In this document: positions 20,521 through 29,100 of the stretch, one piece after another | Position numbering within the stretch: position 1 is the first letter of the stretch | Layout: each line of letters begins with the position of its first letter | NCBI GenBank assembly: GCA_900547955.1 | Contig: URIR01000011.1 | Location: 1 to 49,780, forward strand | Origin: an uncultured Eubacteriales bacterium | Lineage (GTDB): Bacteria; Bacillota; Clostridia; Christensenellales; QALW01 | Direction of reading: 5' to 3' | DNA: 49,780 nucleotides | Position numbers and translations under genes: made by a program | Notes under the pieces: generated by a model | The model's input: only the letters and a program-made list of their open reading frames with translations | Told to the model about the DNA's origin: nothing | Databases searched by the model: none

Positions 20521-20548
20521 CAGAGGGCGCCGTATAAAGCGCCTTCTG
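20521..20548. other. Hairpin in the gap before the GH36 gene
   Basis: CAGAGGGCGC pairs with GCGCCTTCTG around an 8-base loop (one G-T pair). No T-run follows, so it is a weak terminator candidate at best; it might be a leader structure of the GH36 transcript. No clear promoter is visible in 20406-20591. Confidence 0.35.
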
Positions 20549-20591
20549 AAATGACTTATATTCAATCGTTTAAAAGGAGTATTTTTAGATT

Positions 20592-22544
20592 ATGAACATT
20601 ATAAGCGCAAATCAAAACGAGCAGACCAGGGCGCAGGCATATTTTAACGAGCTGTTTTCAGATATGTCCGCCCTGCCCTTTTCCTTTAATTACGGAGGCC
20701 GGCAATATCACGGCCTGGACGGAGATTTTTCAGTTGCATGGGAAAACGGCTCTCTTATAGGAAAGCTGCCCGACGGGCTGGAGGTGCGGGCCGAAATAAA
20801 GCGCAATTTTGAATACGCCTCCTTTGAATGGACGCTGTATTTTAAAAATACGTCTGAAAAAGAAAGCGAAACGCTCAGCAATATCATGGGCGCGGATTTT
20901 ACTCTAAACAAGCCTGACCCCGAGCTGTTTTATTTTATCGGCGACGACGCGATGGATTCATATGCCTACGCTCCCATGCGCGTGCCTCTGCGCGCAGGCA
21001 CCTTCCTGGAATTTCAGCCCGTGGGCGGACGGCCCACCAGCTTTATGACCCCCTATTACAGATATGAATATCAGTCGGAGGGAATGTATTTGACGGTGGG
21101 CTGGCCCGGACAATGGCGCGCCCGCTTTGACGCGCGGCACATTGAAAATTACTCATACCCCAACGATTATACTGTCCGCTTTACCGCGGATACCCAAATA
21201 AACGGACGGCTTAAGCCGGGAGAAATTATCCGTTCTCCCCTCATATCCGTGCTGCTTTATGAAAAGCAGAGCGATACGCGCACTATCAACCTCTGGCGGC
21301 GCTGGTTTATGGATTGCAATATGCCCCGGCAGAACGGCGAATTAATGCAGCCGGGCATTTTCACCTCCACAAGCTGGATATATGACGAAATGGGAAAAGC
21401 CACCGACCAGAACCAGATTGAAGCTATAAAATGGTACAGGGACGCGGGAATAAAAACAGACTGGCATTGGATGGACGCGGGCTGGTATTTTATAAACGGG
21501 CAGACCTCCATAACCGACTGGGGCTGGCAGACAGGCTGCTGGGAAGCGGACACCAAGCGCTTCCCCAGCGAATTCCGCGCCATATCCGATTATGCCGCTC
21601 AGGATGGAACCAGAACTCTTTTATGGTTTGAGCCCGAGCGGGTGCAGCCGGACACCTTTCTCTGGGATACGCCCTGGTGCCTTGAATGCCCGGGCGCAGG
21701 CTCAAAGCTGGCCGATTTCGGCAATCCGGATTTCCGGAAATGGCTGCTGGAGAGAGTAATTGGCATATTGACACGGGGAGGGATATCCCTGTACCGTCAG
21801 GATTTTAACATCGACCCGCTGCCCTTCTGGAAGAACCAGGATAAAAAAGAGGGCAGAACAGGCTTTGCTGAGAACAGATACGTCCAGGGCTATCTGGAAT
21901 ATTTCGACGCCCTGCTTAAGCGCATACCCGGCCTCATTATCGATTCCTGCGCTTCGGGCGGACGGCGCAACGACCTGGAAACCATGCGCCGCGCGATTCC
22001 TCTTCATAAGAGCGATTCCCCCTATTCCGACCACACGAAAAAGCAGGCCATGCACTGGTCCCTTTACCAACTGTTCCCCTATTTTACCGCAATGACCGCG
22101 CAGAGAGGGGATATTAATCACGCCGACAAATACGCCGCGCGTTCCTCCTTTGCGCCCGGCTTTGTCATGCTTTACGACGTTACCAGCAATAATGAGGATT
22201 TCAAGGCTCAAATACGCTCGCATTGTGAAGAGTGGCGGAAAATAAGCGGATATTTCTATAAGGAATATATTCCCCTGACCCAATGGAGCAATGACAGCGC
22301 CCAATGGATAGCCTGGCAGTTTATGGACGTTCAAAAGGGAGAGGGGCTGATTCAGGCGTACAGAAGGGAAAACTGTATCCAGCCCCAAATAAATGTAAAG
22401 CTTTACGGAATTGAGCCTGAAAGCATATATGAACTGGACGACTTAAATTGCAGGCGGCGTTTTCTGGGCCGTGAATTGGAAAATTTCACAATAGCCCTTG
22501 AGCCAAGGGCGTCGGCGCAGATAATAATAAAAAAGCTGAATTAA
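20592..22544 (+). CDS. GH36-type alpha-galactosidase
   Basis: Retaining alpha-galactosidase of glycoside hydrolase family 36 (melibiase superfamily), 650 residues, without a signal peptide and so cytoplasmic. The N-terminal ~220 residues form the beta-supersandwich. The (beta/alpha)8 domain shows TDWHWMDAGWY, LLWFEPERVQPDT, ISLYRQDFNIDP (predicted nucleophile D404), LIIDSCASGGRRNDLETM and LHKSDSPYSD (predicted acid/base D475). It is somewhat shorter than classical GH36 enzymes (~730 residues). The start has AAGGAGT 11 bases upstream, slightly long. It ends directly at a cloverleaf repeat element: the first base of that element lies inside its stop codon. The substrate could be raffinose-type or another alpha-galactoside; other GH36 activities are possible. 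Confidence 0.85.
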   Translation: MNIISANQNEQTRAQAYFNELFSDMSALPFSFNYGGRQYHGLDGDFSVAWENGSLIGKLPDGLEVRAEIKRNFEYASFEWTLYFKNTSEKESETLSNIMGADFTLNKPDPELFYFIGDDAMDSYAYAPMRVPLRAGTFLEFQPVGGRPTSFMTPYYRYEYQSEGMYLTVGWPGQWRARFDARHIENYSYPNDYTVRFTADTQINGRLKPGEIIRSPLISVLLYEKQSDTRTINLWRRWFMDCNMPRQNGELMQPGIFTSTSWIYDEMGKATDQNQIEAIKWYRDAGIKTDWHWMDAGWYFINGQTSITDWGWQTGCWEADTKRFPSEFRAISDYAAQDGTRTLLWFEPERVQPDTFLWDTPWCLECPGAGSKLADFGNPDFRKWLLERVIGILTRGGISLYRQDFNIDPLPFWKNQDKKEGRTGFAENRYVQGYLEYFDALLKRIPGLIIDSCASGGRRNDLETMRRAIPLHKSDSPYSDHTKKQAMHWSLYQLFPYFTAMTAQRGDINHADKYAARSSFAPGFVMLYDVTSNNEDFKAQIRSHCEEWRKISGYFYKEYIPLTQWSNDSAQWIAWQFMDVQKGEGLIQAYRRENCIQPQINVKLYGIEPESIYELDDLNCRRRFLGRELENFTIALEPRASAQIIIKKLN

Positions 22545-22695
22545 AGCCTCCCCAAGGCATAAAGCAAGCCTTAAAGGGGACGGCTCTTGGGCAGGCATAG
22601 CCTGCCCCGGGCCGAGCAAAGCTCGGCCCGGAGGCCGCTGCGCGGCCTCAAGAGCCGCCCCCTTTAAGGCTTGCTTTATGCTTTGGGAAGGCTTT
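22543..22695. repeat. Cloverleaf palindromic element A
   Basis: A 153-base structure between two convergent genes. Outer arms 22543-22589 and 22649-22695 pair at 44 of 47 positions. Inside, with no unpaired base between them, lie three hairpins: GGCAGGC-ATA-GCCTGCC (22590-22606), an 11-bp stem CCGGGCCGAGC with AAA loop (22607-22631), and AGGCCGC-TGC-GCGGCCT (22632-22648). The right arm ends in TTTTT, so it could end transcription on the plus strand. It overlaps the GH36 stop codon and ends six bases before the stop of the facing lipoprotein gene. Confidence 0.9.
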
Positions 22696-22701
22696 TTAAA
22701 T

Positions 22702-25440
22702 TCACTCCCTCACCAATCTATATTCATATATCTGTTCGGGCTCGCCGCTGTGCAGCACATTAAAGGTCAATTCGTACCGGCCGGTCTCGCTGTCAAACCA
22801 AGATTGATAATAATCCTCTCCATGCACAGACTGGTCAATTTTCTCCCACCCGTTTTCCGTCCTCAGCATAAGGCTGAATCCCGAATAGGAGGGAAGATTG
22901 GTAAAGGTAACGGGCACATAGCCCAATCCGCCCTTAACGCTTATTTCCGCCGTTCCATCCTCCGACGCCTTAACAGCTATCGGATATAACTGCGTCACCT
23001 CCCCAACTGAAGCCGTAACCTCATGCTTTTCTCCCTGCGCGATAAAATGCGCCAGGCGCCATGAATCAAACATTTCCTCTGGCAGATTTTCCACAGTTTC
23101 GTTGCCGCCGTAATACCACTGCTTAAAATTAGGCAGATTTATATACTGCACCACGCCCGTTACCCGGCTGCCCGCCTCTATGGTATTGCCCACAGCCTGA
23201 GCCGGTCCCAATTCGGCCGAAAGAGAGGGAACATTCACCTGATTATATCCGTCGTACTGATGTGTATATCTGAGGCTCAGCGCGGGCTTATCATACTCCG
23301 CGCCGTTGAGCGTGCCTGAAAAGGAGAGCAGATTAATCATGCGGTTGCTGGGCGTTCCGTAACGCTCGGTTATGGTTTCAGCCTTAGACATGGCCACCCA
23401 CAGCCCCTCTCCTCCTATTTCCAGCCTCTGCATCTCCCCTCCTCCGATATATTGGCCGCTCGAAGGATATTCCGGCGTAATTATTCCATGATAAAGAGAG
23501 TCTCCAATGGTAAAATCGCATAATCCATCCTGGTTGCCCACAGCCAGCTCGTGCCAGAGGCCGGTATTATAATTGTCGCTGCCTATTGAATAATAGGCCA
23601 GGCGGCTGAAGGAAACGTCCTTAAGAAAAGTATAGGTAAACGTATGAGTGTTCTTGGCAAAATCGTTTGTTCGTCCCAAATTAACCTTATATTCAAATCG
23701 GATAGCACCGTCGTCTGTTATGCCGGTATATATGACCTCGGTCAGACACGGTCCCTGCTTTTTAAACCATGTGCGTATTTCCTTACAGCCTACGCGGCTG
23801 CCCGACTGATTATAATACACCAGAAAATTACCGCCGCTTGCCCCGTTTGACCAATTATATTTCATGCCGCTTCCATCTATGCCCCCTAATGTGGCAAAAG
23901 GCAGCGCGTCGTTTATAAACGCGCCCGTGCCGTGCGCCATTTCGGCATCATAGCACATATTTTCGCCTGACGAACCCAGCGCGCTGGTTTCCCATTTCTG
24001 AAGATTTCCTCCCCAGCCCGCCAGACAGAGCTGGGCGTGGCTGGCCGAATAGGTCTCTCCCCACTGGCTGTAGGCTATTGTCAGCTCGTATTTTACCTCC
24101 TGCCCCGCAGGCACCTCCAAAAGCGTGTAGCCGTGATACCAAACGCCCTCCAAATATCTTCTTACATCGTTCTGCGCCACATCCGAACCGTACTGATGCC
24201 AGTTTTTAGAGGTCTGCACCTGCACGCCTATAGGCTCCAGGGTTTGATAATCCCTCAGCATGGCCGCCATGCCCTCCACTCCAAATTCCCCTCTTTCCTT
24301 AAAGAAGAGCAAAGGAACCTTAACTGTCCGGTCGCTGTTATTTTTTATGCTGAAAAGCAGGCGGTCATAATCATTCCGCCTCTTCTCCACATTAAAATCA
24401 GTCAGGCGGCCCGAGCTCATTCCTGAAATATCTATTGCGTACAGGCCGCGTTCGCTGTCATAGGCCACGTCATGCTCACGGCCCTCACGCGGCGCAAGCT
24501 GCTCCGCCTTTATCTCCAGGCCGGCCATATCCGCGCAATAGGCCTCGGCCTCATTAAGGCTCTGCCCGCTTAACGGCAGGAACACCACTCCGAAGCCGGT
24601 AAATTGACCGGCCACCAGAACCATAGGCGCGCATTCAAATATCATGGAGGTTCCTTCAATCCGAGCTGTTACATCCTCCCTTTCGGGAAGAAGAGCGGCC
24701 AGCCCCTCCCCGCTGGGCGCGCGCAGTATAAGCACCCGTCCGTCCTCGCTCTGTTCAATTACCGAATATTTTTCATCAAGGGTAAATTTAAAGCTGAGCC
24801 CCGTTTGAGCCATTGTCTTTTCGGTATGCACCGAAAAATTAAGAGCAAAATGCCTGGGCTGAGCCTTTATCTCCACCCGCCCGCTTACCGAGCTGTCCAT
24901 GCCCTTAAAGCGCATGCTCATAATATCTATGCTCTGCATATATCTGCCCGATTCTATTATGCGCGAGCCGACGTTTTCTATAGGCTGCACCCAGGTAAAG
25001 GGGAATTCCTCCTCTCCCTGGCTCAGAGCATAATTCATGCTTACCCCAGGCATATCCTTAATGCTTTGGGAATCCTCAAGCATGGCTTCCCTTTCTGTTA
25101 TAACCTGATTTATGACCCCCAAATTTGTTATAGCGGCTTTTACAGTATTTACCTTCATACCGTAATAGCCCGTTTGAAAAAGCATAGCCTTTTCCCCTTT
25201 GGAAAAGCCGTCCTGCCACCACATATGGGTGTAATCCCGCACAGACGGCTCCTGTATCACGGTTCCCGTCGGCCCCTCAGCCGCAGGCCGTTCATATTCC
25301 ATAAAGCCGTTTTCATATTCGACCGCCGGCGAAGACCCGGCTGAAGCCGAAGGGCTTCCCTCAGGCTCCCGGCCGCATGAAGAACATCCCAGCGTAAGAC
25401 AGGCGCAGACCGCTAAAGCAAGCCATTTAGTTAATTTCAC
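22702..25440 (-). CDS. Large lipoprotein of unknown function, probably carbohydrate-related
   Basis: Predicted lipoprotein of 912 residues. GTG at 25440 is chosen because GGAGGG sits eight bases upstream and the signal peptide KLTKWLALAVCACLTLGCSSC begins there; an upstream in-frame start at 25473 has no site. A Ser/Pro/Ala-rich linker follows the lipidated Cys. The rest is a long beta-rich protein (TYTFLKDVSFSRLAYYSIGS, WVAMSKAETITERYG, LSLRYTHQYDGYNQV, and a C-terminal domain around VKASEDGTAEISVKGGLGY). It is reminiscent of large hypothetical families near glycosidase genes such as DUF5695, but I cannot confirm that. It converges with the GH36 gene across element A. No catalytic motif is recognised. 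Confidence 0.6.
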   Translation of the reverse strand: MKLTKWLALAVCACLTLGCSSCGREPEGSPSASAGSSPAVEYENGFMEYERPAAEGPTGTVIQEPSVRDYTHMWWQDGFSKGEKAMLFQTGYYGMKVNTVKAAITNLGVINQVITEREAMLEDSQSIKDMPGVSMNYALSQGEEEFPFTWVQPIENVGSRIIESGRYMQSIDIMSMRFKGMDSSVSGRVEIKAQPRHFALNFSVHTEKTMAQTGLSFKFTLDEKYSVIEQSEDGRVLILRAPSGEGLAALLPEREDVTARIEGTSMIFECAPMVLVAGQFTGFGVVFLPLSGQSLNEAEAYCADMAGLEIKAEQLAPREGREHDVAYDSERGLYAIDISGMSSGRLTDFNVEKRRNDYDRLLFSIKNNSDRTVKVPLLFFKERGEFGVEGMAAMLRDYQTLEPIGVQVQTSKNWHQYGSDVAQNDVRRYLEGVWYHGYTLLEVPAGQEVKYELTIAYSQWGETYSASHAQLCLAGWGGNLQKWETSALGSSGENMCYDAEMAHGTGAFINDALPFATLGGIDGSGMKYNWSNGASGGNFLVYYNQSGSRVGCKEIRTWFKKQGPCLTEVIYTGITDDGAIRFEYKVNLGRTNDFAKNTHTFTYTFLKDVSFSRLAYYSIGSDNYNTGLWHELAVGNQDGLCDFTIGDSLYHGIITPEYPSSGQYIGGGEMQRLEIGGEGLWVAMSKAETITERYGTPSNRMINLLSFSGTLNGAEYDKPALSLRYTHQYDGYNQVNVPSLSAELGPAQAVGNTIEAGSRVTGVVQYINLPNFKQWYYGGNETVENLPEEMFDSWRLAHFIAQGEKHEVTASVGEVTQLYPIAVKASEDGTAEISVKGGLGYVPVTFTNLPSYSGFSLMLRTENGWEKIDQSVHGEDYYQSWFDSETGRYELTFNVLHSGEPEQIYEYRLVRE

Positions 25441-25656
25441 ACACAACCCTCCATTATTTATTCTAAAAAACACAAGCGCAGAAGCGCGCTGTAAAAAGAT
25501 GATAAGGCAATCAGGCTTATTTTTCCATGCACAATATTAATAAACTGCTGCATAAAACTAACCTGCCGATATTAATTACTCTTAAACCGCCTTGGCCGGA
25601 CGCCCGCGCCCGGAAATACCCTCTTCCCGACACGCCCCGCCTCAATCGGCCATGCC

Positions 25657-25830
25657 GCGCAGGCTATCAGCGTTTTAATTAACCAGTCATGCCGTCCAAG
25701 CTGTCAGCAATTTAATAAACCAGTCCATACAGTCCTGGCTGTCAGCGTCTTAATTAACCGTTCACGCAGTCCTGGCTGTCGGCGTCTTAATTAACCGTTC
25801 ACGTAGTCCTGGCTGTCGGCGCCTTAATAA
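25657..25830. repeat. Tandem direct repeat, 37-bp unit, about 4.7 copies
   Basis: Head-to-tail copies begin at 25657, 25694, 25732, 25769 and 25806 (lengths 37, 38, 37, 37 and about 25). The unit begins GTCCTGGCTGTCGGCGTCTT and continues with AATTAACCGTTCACGCA. Copies 3 and 4 are almost identical; copies 1 and 2 are more diverged. It lies between two divergent genes and upstream of both candidate promoters of the SpoIID-SH3 gene. There are no spacers, so it is not a CRISPR. It could be an array of protein-binding sites. Confidence 0.88.
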
Positions 25831-25939
25831 ATAAGAAATTATTGCAATATAAAAGTAATAAAAAAGTAATAATTAAAGAAATGCAGAGAAAACCCGCCCT
25901 TAATGCCCGATATTCCGCCCTTATCCCTTAAAATAGGCG

Positions 25940-25968
25940 TTGTTGGGCACAAAAAAATCTGTTATAGT
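25940..25968 (+). promoter_or_regulatory. Distal promoter candidate for the SpoIID-SH3 operon
   Basis: TTGTTG (25940-25945), 17-base spacer, TATAGT (25963-25968). It would give a leader of about 175 bases. The remainder of 25441-26149 holds the tandem repeat and AT-rich sequence but no gene. Confidence 0.5.
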
Positions 25969-26051
25969 ATACTGGGGAATAAAATAGGGCTGCATATCGG
26001 CAGATTTTTTCAACAATTTCGACGGGAGCGCGGAATTTGTGCAATTTAGGG

Positions 26052-26081
26052 TTGCAGTCCGAATATATTGTGTGATAATAT
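26052..26081 (+). promoter_or_regulatory. Proximal promoter candidate for the SpoIID-SH3 operon
   Basis: TTGCAG (26052-26057), 18-base spacer, TAATAT (26076-26081). It is about 65 bases before the ATG, which has an AAAGGAAAGGG site. Confidence 0.5.
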
Positions 26082-26149
26082 ATATAAGAAATTTTATTTA
26101 AAGTATTATGCCTCTTTTATTACAATTTTATTAAAAGGAAAGGGTAAGT

Positions 26150-29100
26150 ATGAAACGCGGTAAGAAAATCATAAGCGTCATAGCTGTAATAGTCATGGTT
26201 CTGGGGCTCTGCTTCGGCCTGATTTCCATAAACCCAATAGTCTCCAGCGCGGCAGGCAACTGCATAGTGCGGGTAAAATTGGACTCCTTAGGAAAGGTTT
26301 CAACGGTAAATTTGCGCCTTAACGGCTTATACACCCTGCCTAACGGCACCTATCTGGATAAGGGCTCGTATACCGTTTATCTCACCGGCGGCAAAATTGC
26401 TCTGCGCACCAGCTCAGGCAGCAACGTCTATACCTCTGATTCAGGCTATATAAAGCTTACCAAGCGGGACAGCCAGGCAGCCGGAATTGACATAGGCAAT
26501 TATGAATATCTTGGAGATTTTGTTTTTGCCAAAAACGGCTCCTATATAAACGCCATAAATCACGTGGATATGGAAACCTATCTAATAGGCGTAGTACCCT
26601 ACGAAATAGGGGAAAACTATAATATAAACGCACTTAAGGCGCAGGCTGTAAGCGCGCGCTCATATTCCTACGACAGGCTCAGCGGCAGCACCTCGGCCAC
26701 AAGCTACGACATAGGCGACACCTCCAGCGACCAGGTTTACCGCGGCTATAATCCCCGCTACACCAACTGCATTCAGGCGGTTATGGAGACGGCCGGGCAG
26801 GTGCTTACATATAACGGCAGCGTTATCTCCACCCTTTATTCAGCTTCAAACGGAGGCATGACCTCCAGCAACTATTACCGCTGGGGTTCGTCCCGCCTGC
26901 CTTATTTCCAGGTCAAGCTGGACGAATATGATTTAAAGGCCAGCTTTGAAAGCAGCTCATACAACACTAAATTTTATCTGCCCAAGGCCGGCTCAAACGT
27001 CCAGCTTAATGACTACGTTTATAAAACCATGCTTCCCGAGCTGCTCGTGCAGCTTTATAAGCAGGGATATAGTACCGACCAGGACAATTATGAAATCATC
27101 GGCTTTGATAATTTATCCCTGCATACCCCCCGTTTTTCAGATGAAAACTGTATAATGTATCTATTTCTTAAAACAGACGTGCTCCTCAAGGCCTATAAAG
27201 GCGAGCAGGGCCCTGCCCCTGAAAAAACCGATGACGCCGACCAGTATATGCAGGTATCCAATACCGGCTATTCGGGCCGCTGCTCACTTTATGAAGGTCC
27301 GGGCAGCCAATACAGCGTTATCGCTTCTCCCCGCGTCGGCTCGTATGTCAAGGTGCTTTCCAAATCGGGCAGCTATTACGAAGTGCTGGCGGCGAACGGA
27401 GACAGGGGCTACATAAGCCAAAGCTATTTAACCGACGCCGGCTTTGCCAAAACAACTGATAAAGCCGCAGAAGCTGTCCAGGAGGAAATAACCGTAACTC
27501 TGAATATCCCAATAGAGGGTCTTAAATATACTGCTACCTGCGACGGGGGCTTTTCCTTCTCGGCCATTAACAACAAGCTTATCCCCCATGTTCAGGAGCA
27601 GAGCGACCGCTGGCAGCTCAGCATAAACGGCAACGGCCACGGAGTGGGTTTAAGCCAGATAGGCGCCCGCGCCCGCGCGGAGGCCGGCCAAAGCTATCAG
27701 GAGATACTCGCGTTTTATTTTGACAATACCAAGGTTACCACTCTGGACTACGAGGTGCTCGGTCCCAACGCAAACCCGGATTTAGACCCTAATAAATGGT
27801 ACGGAGTAGTTACTCTGAACGACCACACCAGTAATTTAAACGTGCGCACCTCCCCCAATACCGATGCCGGAAAATTAGGCAAGCTTCGCCACGGAGCTTA
27901 TGTAGAGCTTGTGGAAAAGCTGGACAACGGCTGGTACCGCATAATATTTAACGGGACTACGGGATATGTTTCGGGCGAATATATAACCGAGCTGGCTAAG
28001 CCCTCCCCCACCAGCTCTTCCTCCTCTACGGCTCCTACGCAGCCTGAAATATGGACGGGTGTAGTTACCCTAAACGACCCGGGAAGCCGCCTCTACGTAA
28101 GAGAAACTCCCGAATCTGACGGAATGCCCCTGGATTCGCTGTATCATGGAGACGAGGTTGAGCTTTTAAGCGAGCACAGTGGCTGGTTCAGAATAAGATA
28201 TTATAAAAACGGACAGGAAAGAACAGGCTATGTCAACGCCAGCTATATAGTGGCGGGCGAAAAGCCTGACGGACATAATCCAAGCACTCCTACCGCTCCG
28301 GCATATCCCTCTCCCTCCGCCGGCGAAACCTCCCTTTATATAGCGACGGTTACAGGCACGGAGCAGCTTCGTATAAGAGCTCAGGCCAGCCAGGACGCCG
28401 ACGTACTGGCGACAGCCCTGCCGGGCGAGACCCTTACCGTGCTTGACGACAGTAACGAGCAATGGCTGCTTGTATGCAATACGGCCGGAATAGAGGGCTA
28501 CTGCAGCTCAGAATACCTTAAAATAAACCGTCTCTTTACCTATGAGCCCCTGCCGGGCACCATGGTATTAGGCACGGTAATAGATATGGACCTTAACGTG
28601 CGGGCCGAACCCAGCTCATCCTCCAAGCTTCTCACCACCATAAGCCTGGGTTCAAACGTCCGGGTTCTGGCTATTGCGGATAACGGCTGGTATTACGTAC
28701 AGCTTCCCGACGGCTCCAGAGGATATGTTTCCTACCGTTACCTTAGAATAGAGACGGCCGCCGACCCCTCGGCTCAGACCAGCGCTTCAGCCTCCGCACC
28801 TACGGCAACGGCTCCAGCGCCTACTACGCCCGCAGCCACTACGCCCGCGGCTACTACTCCTGCGGCCACTACTCCGGCACCCACTACGCCCGCAGCTACT
28901 ACGCCTGCGGCCACTACTCCGGCACCCACTACTCCCGCAGCTACTACGCCCGCGGCCACTACTCCGGCACCCACTACGCCCGCAGCTACTACGCCCGCAG
29001 CTACTACTCCGGCACCCACTACGCCCGCGGCTACTACTCCTGCGGCCACTACTCCCGTAGCTACTACGCCGGCACCCACCACGCCGGCTCCTACCACGCC

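Noticed and set aside
25657..25830. CRISPR array
   Set aside because: Repeats abut directly with no spacers, and no cas genes are present.
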